NCBI GenBank assembly: GCA_025201345.1
Contig: JAIXMG010000006.1
Coordinates: forward strand, 930,001-994,000
Direction: 5' to 3'
Source of the DNA: Thamnidium elegans
Taxonomy: Eukaryota > Mucoromycota > Mucoromycetes > Mucorales > Mucoraceae
Length of the DNA stretch: 64,000 nt
Made by a program: the position numbers and the translations under genes
Shown: in pieces, positions 50,629 through 60,466 of the stretch
Numbering within the stretch: the stretch's first letter is position 1
How the letters are laid out: the number at the start of each line of letters is the position of its first letter
The notes under the pieces: generated by a model
Databases searched by the model: none
Seen by the model: only the letters and a program-made list of their open reading frames with translations
Told to the model about the DNA's origin: nothing

Positions 50629-51566
50629 AAAGATAACTTCCTGTTATTTCTTTTAAGAGAGATGAATGAAAGCAAAAAGGTTTATGAAGGAGACAATTTT
50701 AATCATGTTGGAAGCCCGCATGGTTTGCTTCAAGTTGCGGTGTTTTGATTGGCCATTATAATTCAAATGAAACGGACTGACATGCTGGTTTTAATATCTT
50801 AGTGCAAACCGTATATAGCTCTAGTTTTGTCTGGACCTTTACTCCAGAGAACTTAATATGCGTATCTCGTATATTACTGTAGTAAATTAGTCACACTCAC
50901 TGGACTATCAACATAAAAAGGAATCTTGCGTGAATCAAATTGGAACGTCAATATTCGCATATGTATAATAAAAATGATTAACTGATGTATAAATACGAGT
51001 ACACGAAGCAAATAATAGTATATTACACCATGAAGAGTAAATATACTTAATTTATTATCCTTTTCATCACCTATATATATTTCTTCCTGTTTTTCAGATA
51101 TGTTGAGATACAGTCAATTGAGACCGTAAGCACTGTACTTTAAACTTTTACTTATAACACTTTTATAATTTCCTATAAAAAAGATCCCTCCGTTATTTAT
51201 TATTATTATTATCCATTGTAAACTCTTTTCTTTTATTTTATTTTTCTATATAAACGTTAGTTTATATCTTTCTACTATAGTTGGACAACTTAGACCTGAT
51301 GCTCACTTAATTTTTATTACACTTTTATTACACTTTTATAAAACATACTTTACATGTAAAAACGACTTTTTTTTAATATTGTGAGAAAGGAAATTGTAAT
51401 ATAGATATCACGATGATTAAATAAATCATTTTTATCATAGTTGAATAAACCTCGTTTTATCATGGTTGAATAAATCTCGTTTTATCATGGTCCAATAAAC
51501 TTCATTTTATCATAATTAAATAAAGTTGTTACTAGGTTTTTGGGAACTCACAGAACTCTGTGATTG
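50629..51566. other. Intergenic; boundary to repeat-rich DNA
   Basis: 0.9 kb upstream of SEC8. It ends with the tandem repeat at 51405-51525. No gene seen. From here to the right end intact housekeeping genes disappear. Confidence 0.55.
51405..51525 (+). repeat. Tandem repeat, unit about 25 bp
   Basis: About five units of the form TTTTATCATGGTTGAATAAA plus CTCG, with drift between units. The preceding sequence (GAAATTGTAATATAGATAT) and two units recur at about 32535-32610, so the block is dispersed as well as tandem. Confidence 0.75.
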
Positions 51567-52738
51567 GAAGGCTATAACCTACTTAGTGATCTTTATGAAA
51601 AGGATTCAGTATTGACGAAACGCGTAGCGCATAACTATCTATTGAAAGACGCGAACAACCTGAAAAAATTGATTGTTCCTTGTACCATTGCTGAAACGAT
51701 GTTAAATACTCTGTGCCGTTTCAACGAAGTATGATAGCTTTTTTTTTATTTTTTTTTATCAAATTTCTGTTGTAACTTTATATAGACTAAATCCGGCAAA
51801 GTTACAATGAAAAGATTCTATGAAGTTGCAGATGACTTTAAAAATAGTGATATCAAGCAGAAGTCGGCCAAAGTAAGAATATAGAAAGTATTATTTGTAC
51901 ATATGTATTTGTATCGCTAAGGATTAATGTAGGCAATACTGAAATCATCGATGATGCAAGAAGTAGCTCATGAAGAAGACGAACGTGTACAGAAGAAACT
52001 AAAGATAAGTGTAGCTACAAGTAGTAATGATAATCGTTCTGTTATGTCTGGAAGTGATGTTGAAGATGAAACTGAATCAAGAAAGAACATCTGGCAAGAC
52101 TGGAAGGAGTTTTTAAATAATGTTCAAAATAACAAATATCTTCCATCTCTCAGGTACTAACATACGAATACTCATCTTTTATTCTGAAAATTAACAAAAT
52201 AATATAGCCCAGAAAAGCATGGTGTAATTTGGTACGGGATTGATTTACGCCGCCGTTCATCTCTTCCAGAAGATCTTTATACCCGAACGAGGTACGAAAC
52301 TACAGCGATCAAGCAATATACTATCAGTAATAGTTACAAGGAGGCGATCAAGAATATAATTCAATCAGTAAGTGTATGTAAAGACGATTCAAATAATAAT
52401 CAGAGCTACTAATCTGTCAATTAATAGACCAATCGTAATCATATGCTGGAATCTATTGAAGTCTTACGTTCTGCCGAGGGTAGTGTAGTTGAGAAGAAAG
52501 CACTAGTTGACTTTTTTTATACTATTGTAAGTTGCAAAAATGTAATTCTAAATTTTTACTGACAACATTACCATTTTTATGCTATAGAGGTGAAGAGATT
52601 TATGACGATGTAGGTGACACTTTGTCTGAATCTGAGGCATGCCTCAACAGTAATTTGATAAAGTCTTGTTTGCAAGTATGTTCTCGTATGCTTCGTAATA
52701 AGAAGTATGGCATTACTTATATGCCCGGAGAAATTTAA
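51567..52738 (+). pseudogene. Decayed gene of a mucoralean multicopy family
   Basis: Exon-like segments with intact GT-AG borders: about 51567-51728, 51786-51872, 51933-52153, 52208-52367, 52428-52526 and 52588-52738. The product contains LLKDANNLKKLIVPCTIAET, an acidic stretch, NIWQDWKEFLNNVQNNKYLP, VEKKALVDFF and GEEIYDDVGDTLSE, ending MPGEI. The frame breaks between the last two segments; seven T's at 52512-52518 where six would keep the frame is the simplest explanation. No start codon with a plausible upstream context was found, so the 5' end is missing. Family function unknown. Confidence 0.5.
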
Positions 52739-53547
52739 TTAACTTCTATGACTGAACAACTAGGGCAGGGTAAATGTGTACTTTATCATTGTGTTTTTCA
52801 AATACAAAAAAGTATAGAAACGTAAAATAAGGACTTAACTTAAAATCATTTGTCTTGTTTTTGCTGTTAATCAATAAGGATTGCTAGGATTGCACAGAAA
52901 TAAGATGTTTCTTTTAGAGCAGGAATCAGGACATGATGAACAGAGACGTACCCTAACATAAAGACATTAGTTTGGTAGCAATTTAGAATAAAGTTATAAA
53001 AGTAGAATATATAATTGTCGTTTGACGAATAAGTCCTACATACCGGGACATTTTATTCTTTTTTCAGATGAATAAAAAATTTAACTTCAGACACATTTTT
53101 TTTTTCAGAAAATTTTATAAAAAAATCAGACGAACACATCATTTACTAACTGACCTTTAACTGTCCCATATACTTATACCCTGCTCCCTTCTTCCTTTCC
53201 TCCTTTTAGTTTAACATTCCTTATATTATCTGATCTCACCACTCCGCGATGTAAGTTTCAAAATTTTTTTTAATAAAAATTTAAATTACAAAAAAAAAAA
53301 AAAATCAGACGAGTAGTAAAGAAGTATTCAGACAAAATAATATAAGGTATTCGGATATGATGACGGGTAAAACTGCAATAGCTCATTATACAAGGCTAAG
53401 TTCTTACTCAAGACATCTGTCCCAAAACGACTCTGAACGTCTGATCCATCCAAGACAATCTTCTGTAGTAAATTTTTTCGTCTCTAATTTTTTCTTTGTT
53501 TCTCCTCTATACAACAAGATTCACTATTTGAAATACCTAGTTCACAC
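52739..53547. other. Spacer with a dispersed 24-bp repeat
   Basis: AT-rich. AGATGAATAAAAAATTTAAC (53066-53085, match continuing to 53089) recurs with one change at 62121-62144. Two nearby AATCAGACGA motifs (about 53124 and 53303). No gene seen. Confidence 0.5.
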
Positions 53548-54330
53548 TTGGAACTACACCATGACAATATATACACAACCACTGCACAATCGTTTCACGA
53601 ATTTCAAAACTTGTACAAAAGTTTTCCTTTACCAAACGATATATTATTTCCATGGCTTCATGGCGTAGACGGCATGTCGAATCAACAAAACGTTCTTTGG
53701 CGTACGAAGAAGTATACCACCCCGGCACTGAGGCATGATAGTTATTCATTATGATGAATTAGAAAATTCAAGTCGCTTAGTAGAATCTGTTTTACCATTA
53801 CAAGTCATTGATGTCACCAGTAGCCTTTTTATAGCCAATACCGAGATGAGTATCAACTTGCGCAACTTTTCAGACCAAATTGCCCGTTTTGCTACTTTAT
53901 GCGATATTGTACTGTATGGTCCCAAGGCCGAGACTTTTGCAGAAATTATTTCATGTGTGACAACAACAATTGGATGCCGTGGAAAATCTGCAGGTAAAAG
54001 AGCAGTCATTCATGCAAACAAGATTGAATACAAGACGATTATTATAAAGGATGGTAAGATGATATTATGTTTTACTTTTTTTACTTACTAAACTATTGTA
54101 TAGACTTTTCCGTGTATGAGAATAATTATCCAGAGTTCGTCATGTACGATTCAACAGGTCTGTCCAAGAGACGATTGGACTTTTGGGAGTTGGAAAATAT
54201 GCAAATGAGAAAAATGAGTGGAGCAAACGAAGTGACAAAGAATGTATGGATTGGAAACATTATGTTTGGCATTGGTGAAAAATTTGTTGTACTCACTGAT
54301 ATTTGCAGTCTGCCTGAGGAAAAGAAGGTA
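53548..54330 (+). pseudogene. Truncated dual-specificity-phosphatase-like gene
   Basis: Two coding segments in different frames: about 53548-53735 (FHEFQNLYKSFPLPND, FPWLHGVDGMSNQQN, YTTPALR) and 53736-54057 (MIVIHYDELENSSRLVESVL, FIANTEMSINLRNFSDQIAR, DIVLYGP), then after an intron 54058-54103 DFSVYENNYPEFVMYDSTG and MSGANEVTKNVWIGN. The FPWLHG...NQ opening, the NFSDQIA-FA--CDIVLYG block and the final VTKNVWIGN resemble fungal MAP-kinase-phosphatase-type proteins just before the catalytic domain. A one-base frame change sits at about 53733-53736, and the Cys-x5-Arg catalytic loop is missing. Assignment is from motif recall. Confidence 0.5.
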
Positions 54331-54344
54331 TGGTTATTTCTTAT

Positions 54345-54580
54345 ATAGAAACTTTATTGGCACTGGTGACTGCAAAACTGATGTCAAGCACAAAGAAGAA
54401 AAAATACTTAGCAAAGTTCGATTGATGAGCGTCATCTAGTATGACAAAAACGTTTACTTATCAATTTCAAGTTTGATGAAAACGGAAAGTGGCCAGTACT
54501 TTGCAGGTTCATTCCGCAATTTAATCTTGCCGGGATTCTACCACTCGTAAAAGACTATTGGAAACGAAAACACGAAAAAA
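54345..54580 (+). pseudogene. Short fragments of unidentified ORFs
   Basis: Open segments GTGDCKTDVKHKEEKILSKV (about 54358-54420) and FKFDENGKWPVLCRFIPQFN followed by LAGILPLVKDYWKRKHE (about 54465-54575) lie in different frames directly after the phosphatase remnant. They look like pieces of a protein rather than random sequence, but I recognise no family with certainty. Confidence 0.35.
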
Positions 54581-54668
54581 AAAAGGATATCTTTGTTTTT
54601 TAACCTTTCTAATAATCAGATTTCATCATTATTGCTTGATAAACAATCTTGTATGACTCTTATCTATA

Positions 54669-54840
54669 CAGTAGCGGCTCTATTTAAGGGTGTTCGATTT
54701 AAGGGTAGGCTCTATTTAAGGGTGGATTTCTCCAGGACACCTTCTTCCGTCCCCCGCTTTAACACCACTATTATCGCTAATAATCGATTTAAGGGTAATT
54801 TCCTGAGAATTTCGGCCACCCTTAAATAGAGCCGCTACTG
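54669..54840. mobile_element. MITE with 24-bp perfect TIRs and TA target duplication
   Basis: A 172-bp element bounded by TA on both sides (54667-54668 and 54841-54842). The left end CAGTAGCGGCTCTATTTAAG plus GGTG is the exact reverse complement of the right end. Internal sequence carries further TTTAAGGGT copies. It has no coding capacity. TA duplication and TIRs point to mobilisation by a Tc1/mariner-type transposase. A decayed end of the same family is at 24047-24106. Confidence 0.9.
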
Positions 54841-55023
54841 TACTACACTTTATTTGTCGCTTGTATCATCATCACTCATCCACAATAATATGTAGCTACC
54901 TTGCGTACAAAGAGATGGCGACCTATAAGGATTTTTTGCGGTGGCCGATAAGCAACAAATTCTTAGTAATAAAGAACATGATGACGGTAAGAGTTTTCGC
55001 TTAATTCAGCACAACAAGATTCG

Positions 55024-56193
55024 TTAACGTGCATCTACTTTATAATAAACTCTACTAACTCCGATTTTTCGTATTTTTTTATTTTCTATAATACTCGACG
55101 GCAAAACACTTTTAACATAAATTAATTGCAGTTTAACATTATAAATAAAATTACAAAGAGATATGCCTAAGTTGTTTTTTGTCTTTGCGGTTTTTTTCGT
55201 GAAAAATATCGATTTGAAGTTTGGCTCTTTAGGCAGAGAAGTCTACAAATGACCTCCCCAAATTAGTATTAAGGCCCAATGATATCACATACCTGCGTTT
55301 AAATATACGGTAATAAATTTATCTATGCAACATAAACATTTAAGTGTAGAGAAACGTCAAAGTTTTTACGTTGAAAGAAATTTCAACTACCCCGAGCTAC
55401 AAAAGCTTAGATTTAGCAAAATTTCCAGGGCTGATAAAGTTGTGAAATTTGATGCAATTATGAAAAACGTTCATCCCGTAAGTTTATAATTATCCATTCT
55501 TAGATTTCAAATTATATATATATAGAAATTTCCGTTTAACTCGTTTGATTTATTTAAAAAATAGAATAACGAGATAAAAACATATTTCATAGGTATTAAA
55601 GAAATATCAACACAAAGAAATTTGTTCGGCGGTCAAAACAGATATTGCAACAATGTAGAAACTTCTAACCATGAATGCTGTGCGGTTCATTTGCTTGGCA
55701 GCCAGCCTGTTTTCATAGAGCAAAAATCAATCTTGGCTGAAGCTATTGAAGAAGCAGGTCATATTTTCGATCTTTACCCTCGGTATCATTGTGAATGTAA
55801 CCCCATCGAACGTTTCTGGGGAGCCAGCAAAAAATAGCGAGACGGAATTGTAACTACAATTTCCGTTCTCTCGATAACAACATCAATAGTTTTCTTGATA
55901 GCGTGAACCAACCTGGAGAGATCCCTTTGCAAATCCGTCGTTACTTTAACAAAAGCTTCCGGTACATTGAAGCTTACAGTAACCAAAAAGATGTTGCTGA
56001 GGCATTTTCTCTCGTAAAAGACTTCTCAAAGCTTCAAAAATCACACAGAAAGCTCTGCGAAAATCAATAATTCACATAAAAAATAAAAAAATTATTTTAC
56101 AAAAAAAAAAAAAAAAAAAGGAGTCGGAATCGTAATTCCCCAAAAATGACCGTTTTGAAAAAAAAAGTTTATTATAAAGTAGATGCACGTTAA
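55024..56193 (+). mobile_element. Degenerate Tc1-like DNA transposon (about 1.17 kb)
   Basis: Terminal inverted repeats match over 28 bases (TTAACGTGCATCTACTTTAT plus AATAAACT) at 55024-55051 and 56166-56193. The TTAA/TA at each end is palindromic, so the target duplication (TA or TTAA) cannot be resolved. The inside encodes a transposase remnant (see next entry). A second, diverged copy of the right end is at about 56211-56258 (ATGACCGTTGTAT ... AATAGATGCACTG). Confidence 0.8.
55324..56070 (+). pseudogene. DDE transposase remnant inside the Tc1-like element
   Basis: The N-terminal part (MQHKHLSVEKRQSFYVERNF, RFSKISRADKVVKFD) ends at about 55479. After a non-coding stretch, a C-terminal part from 55622 reads LLGSQPVFIEQKSILAEAIE, EAGHIFDLYPRYHCECNPIE, RFWGASKK. 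The YPRYHCE-NPIERFWG block is the last catalytic Glu region typical of this fungal DDE family. A stop follows the SKK codons, and the remaining C-terminus continues afterwards in frame (YNFRSLDNNINSFLDSVNQP). The first catalytic Asp region is missing, so it is inactive. Confidence 0.7.
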
Positions 56194-56263
56194 GAGTATA
56201 TAACCTGCAAAAAATGACCGTTGTATAAAACAAATTCGATTTTAAAATAGATGCACTGTAGGA

Positions 56264-56500
56264 CTTCATACTTCAGCAGTACCAAAACATGTTGCAAAAG
56301 GATCTGGGGGGTTGTTATATGTGGCGAGAGCCCTGAATGCTGTGTTTTCCTCTACTGGGTCTTCATACTTCAGCAATACCAAAACATATAACAAGGATCT
56401 GGGGGGGGGGGGTTTGTCTCATGTTGCAAGAATCCTGAATGCTGCGTTGTCCCTTGATAGGTCTTCATACTCCAGCAGTACCAAAGCTTGTGACTAGGGG
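56264..56500 (+). repeat. Tandem repeat, unit about 97-102 bp
   Basis: CTTCATACTTCAGCAGTACC starts at 56264 and recurs with changes at 56361 and 56463. Each unit continues into a GATCTGGGGGG tract and a CCTGAATGCTG block. The third copy is incomplete. The array abuts the diverged right end of the Tc1-like element. Confidence 0.8.
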
Positions 56501-56823
56501 TCTGGGGGAATTTTTTGGAAATAGACAGTCTTCACCTTCTCGTGGTTACTTCCGTGAGTAAAAACCAATCGTTTTGAAATTAAGAGAGACTTAATAATGT
56601 AGTTTACATCTGATATTTATTAACAAGTACTTTTCAAATCAGCCCTATAGGGCCGGTCATGTTTCTAACAATAAATCATGGAGAATGGGGTTTTTATCTA
56701 TCAAAATATAATATATATATTCAATAAACCTTCGAAAATATTACCGAACCTTTTTTTCAAATTTTTTTATTCTTGAATTCTTGTTTAATTTACCATTACA
56801 ATTGAGACATCACAAAAATTAAA

Positions 56824-58824
56824 ATGCCAAAAATTAATTCCATGATCTCAGTTGATGCACACATCTCTGTATCCAAACAGTTTTTAACGCGTACCGAAGT
56901 CCCTGGACTTTTAAAAGACAAGTACGACTTCTCTACTCCTGGACTTCGTCTTCATGGAGTCATCATTGGTTCCATTACCGGTACCAATGGAGATGTAATG
57001 TGGCAGGTTGTATTTGATGACCTTCTTGACAGAAACTTCTCTTTTCCGGGAACTACTATTAAATACGAAGGTCCTAGAAGATCTAATAGATCAGCCACTG
57101 TCCATGAACATATTAATTTGGATTATCCAATCGAAGAAGATAGTGACAGTAGTGATAATGGTAATGAAGAAGAAGAAATTATTGATATTGCAACTTCAGC
57201 TGTAAGTAATGACTGGAGAATGGATCATGTAACGATTGACGCTCGTAACATCAGTCAATTATACAGATCTCTAACTTCGAAGTTCAACCTTTCGAATAAA
57301 TCAACTGCTTCTCCTGCTGATTTTTTTCCTGTTCTTCTTGTCAATGGATCATATCCGCAACGTTGTTATTCCCAACACTAACGTTCATGGATCCATTGTG
57401 ATACATAATTGGATAGATATCGAGTTTACGGAGTATTTGACATGGATGGCTCTTCTTATAACTATGACTCTGGTGGCATATGCTGATAAGAAAGCCTACT
57501 GGCACATGGGTTCTAGTTTCTTCTTTCCTAACATCAACTTTTCTGATTACATGGGATATAAAAGATTCTTTATTATTCTCCAATTCCATGTCTTTGAATT
57601 GTATGATGCGGCTAGAAGTAATGCAGATCCCCTTAACCAGATCCGTGGGTTCTTAGCAGCCTTCAACGAGACATTATCAAAATGTCTGGAACCAGGTAGG
57701 TATCTCTGTGTAGATGAGAGTATGAACCAGTGGCTCGGTAGTGGTATGCCTAATGTCAAAAAAGTGCCCAGGAAACCTCATCCTATTGGTCAGGAATTCA
57801 AAGCTCTTGCCGATAATCATACCTACTGCATCCTTCAACTTGATACAGTAAGTGATAAGTTACACAAGGAGTTTGATGATGTGGACAGAAATTTGATTGC
57901 TACTGTCAAATGTTTATGTAAACCGTGGTTCGCAAGTGGTAGAACGATTATTGCTGACTCTTGGTTTGGTTCCCCTTTAATGACAAGTAGGTTATTAGAT
58001 CAAGGGTTATTCTCTATCATGCAAGTAGCCAAAAGAGTGTACTGGCCAAGGGGAATGCCTCGCACTGATATCATACAATGTCTTCAACCTGAGCGTGGAA
58101 GCTCTGCTTCCATGTCGAAGGTGGATGACTTTGGTCGTACCATTTTTGTCTGCGCGTACAGAGATAAAAAGGCGAAAGCTTTGATATCTTCTTGTAGTAC
58201 TACGAGTCCCTCCACACGGGTATACCAAGGGGTCAACGGTAGTGGCCTTCGCCGTCCACAGGTTTTTGAAGATTATGAAAGTCAAAAGAGTAGGATACTG
58301 TAGCTTTGTATATCTATATTGTATCTCTATATTCGATAATTGATTTTTGTTTTTTCTTCATCATAGGCAGTGTAGATGCCAACAACAACCGCAGAGACAA
58401 CATGGTATCTTTTCATGATATAATGAAGACTTATCGTTGGGAAGTTCGCTTTTTGTCATTTGTGTTTGATATCGCTGAAGCCAATGCTTTTAGCTGTTAT
58501 AAGATCTGGGGGAATAATGCAGAAGGGATTCTTCATTCCGATTTTAAATGCAGGCTTGCACAGTCTTTGCTAAAAAAGGTCAAGGATTTCGGGAATTATG
58601 AAGAGGCAGGGCCTATGAATACAAGAAGCCGAACTTCTGATGAAGCTCACAGGTATGTAGTTCTTGCCCAATATCCTGAAAGAAAAAGATTGGTATGTAG
58701 AACATGCAAGGAGCGGGGTGTAAAACCTTCTCGGGTTTCTAAAAGATGCGCATGCAACCTTAATGCCATGTGCCAAAAATGCCATGCTTGTAAACTGTGC
58801 TTGAAATTGATGTGTGCAACGTGA
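56824..58824 (+). pseudogene. piggyBac-type transposase with a single frameshift
   Basis: Protein blocks: an N-terminal acidic domain, DFF...DHIRNVVIPNTNVHG, EYLTWMALLITMTLVAYADK, first catalytic Asp in LCVDESMNQWLGSGMP, second in RTIIADSWFGSPLM, and after an intron (58290-58366) the third-Asp region SVDANNNRRDNMVSFHDIMK with WEVRFLSFVFDIAEANAF. A C-terminal Cys-rich domain (CRTCKERG ... CQKCHACKLC) matches the piggyBac CRD that binds the TIR. The only break is a 7-T run at about 57323-57329; six T's would keep one frame. Element ends were not found. The family is established for cut-and-paste at TTAA; activity here is doubtful. Confidence 0.82.
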
Positions 58825-58983
58825 GATGAAAAAACAGTCAACAGATCCGCGTTTCATGTTCTTAACCTTGGTCTTCCCTTATTACCTCAATTTATAAAGC
58901 TTGTTACCATGGGAATATATGGAACACATAAAGAAGGCAAGCGAAATAATAGTCCACGAAAACGGTTACTTATAATATTATAT

Positions 58984-59455
58984 TTAGTGATCGCCCTCAC
59001 AATAACATCAAAGGCAACAGCAGATAAAAAGATCGATTGGAATGAGTTCATTAAAGAACTGAGTACAACCATTATTGACGAATACGACAAGTCTCCACTT
59101 GCTAAGTATAAAGGCGCTTGAAAACACGCATTTAGAAAGATCGCAAAGGAGATTGGAATCACTTGTAAAAGAGGCGAGGACCATTGGGAAAAGATTGTTG
59201 AGCCACATATTATACAGAAATACGACCAATCAGTATCTGGATCGTTTAGAAAAGCAAGTAATACTCCCTCATCTTCAGAATCTCAATTGCCTAGAAGAGA
59301 TACCAGCTCAAAAGCAAGTAGCACCTCTTCATTAAATTATCAAAGAGATTTGACAGTTGCAAACAAACTTGAGTTATCTAAGAATTATAAAAAAATTAAC
59401 AAAAAGTGGGTATTGAACTCTGGAACAGCTGTAGAAGATAAAATATATATGAAAT
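58984..59455 (+). pseudogene. Mucoralean multicopy-family gene with an in-frame stop
   Basis: One frame reads KKIDWNEFIKELSTTIIDEY, DKSPLAKYKGA, a TGA at 59119-59121, then KHAFRKIAKEIGITCKRGED, HWEKIVEPHIIQKYDQ, a Ser-rich linker and finally NKKWVLNSGTAVEDKIY. The TGA sits where Trp would fit a Myb/SANT-like helix (KGA-W-KHAF); that reading is inference. The C-terminal motif is shared with 45489-45830. The N-terminal half may be a DNA-binding domain; function unknown. Confidence 0.5.
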
Positions 59456-60466
59456 ATGTTGTATTTGTGACATATATACATATAAAATACATACAAATTA
59501 AAGAAATAACTAATACTACATTAAAAAAACCTAATAAAAATCTTCTTAATAAAATGACATCTATAATGTCATATTATTATTAATATCCTGAAACAAAGGA
59601 ATTCAACTATATTAAAATGCTGTGTAACTGGAATCAAAATCAATGATCATTAGATCAAAATAAAAAGATTGAGCAATAAAAAAGAAGCTCAATCATATTA
59701 ACAAATAGATAAAATAATTCACTAAACTTGGATTTAATATAAGTCTAGCTAACTTATATTAAATAAAGAACGACCATGATTAGCATAGAACAATTTTATT
59801 CATTTGATAATATAACATTAACATCATATGCCCAATAATCTAAAAATGATAACATTGAGATAGAATAAAAATCTCAATTGCTATCTATATATCTTGTACC
59901 GATAATTGGTACAAGATTACCTTAATATTAGAACAATAAGAAAAAGGTTGAGGTCATACGATAAGAAAATTAGTTCAATTCCAGTAAATATTAAATGCAC
60001 GCATAACCAATTATATCTGTAGCGATGAACCTGAATAAAATATGACCCAGTAAACAAGGAGTTAACAGGATCATCATTTAGGAGCAATATCGCTATCCAA
60101 TCGGTTATGATGGATCAAACGGAAGATGGGAGTCAATTCTTACGAGTAGAAACCCATCATTCAAAAGCAGATAGGATCGGGTATAGATGATTTAAACCTA
60201 TTAGAAAATATAGCCCTTTAATATCAGTTAGGATATTCAAGATATAAAAAGGAAATTTAATTTTAGTTTAGAGAGTTTTTTCAGTTTTTATTTTTAATAA
60301 AAAGTACCCCAAGTCTTTTTTCATTAATTTTACGTTGTAATTTTGTCAAATCCCACAGAATCAAAAGAATTTTTATATGAGCAGTAAATATATCAACTTT
60401 CATAGATTGTTAAGTAACAATATGCATACTAACGTGATATTTTAATCTCGTAGCCCTACGCATTCC
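59456..60466. other. Non-coding region containing the hairpin array
   Basis: About 1 kb. Besides the hairpins, 59990-60240 is less AT-rich and slightly RNA-gene-like in texture, but I could not match it to a tRNA, rRNA or mitochondrial gene. No ORF with clear homology. Confidence 0.45.
59640..59920 (+). repeat. Array of perfect hairpins
   Basis: Four clear perfect stem-loops in 280 bp: 59667-59694 (8-bp stem GATTGAGC, 12-nt loop), 59732-59764 (12-bp stem ATTTAATATAAG, 9-nt loop TCTAGCTAA), 59854-59878 (8-bp stem ATTGAGAT, 9-nt loop) and 59891-59917 (10-bp stem ATCTTGTACC, 7-nt loop GATAATT). A shorter palindrome, TGATCATTAGATCA, is at 59644-59657. No ORF overlaps. tRNA-like clover-leaf folding was not apparent. 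Confidence 0.75.

Noticed and set aside
55139..55323. Extra 5' exon of the Tc1-like transposase
   Set aside because: No open frame or splice pattern that extends the transposase upstream of the ATG at 55324.
56643..56652. Palindrome CCCTATAGGG upstream of the piggyBac gene as a TIR
   Set aside because: No matching inverted copy or adjacent TTAA downstream of the gene; short palindromes are common.
59990..60240. Possible mitochondrial insertion or structured RNA gene
   Set aside because: Texture differs from neighbours, but no tRNA, rRNA or mitochondrial protein could be matched by eye.
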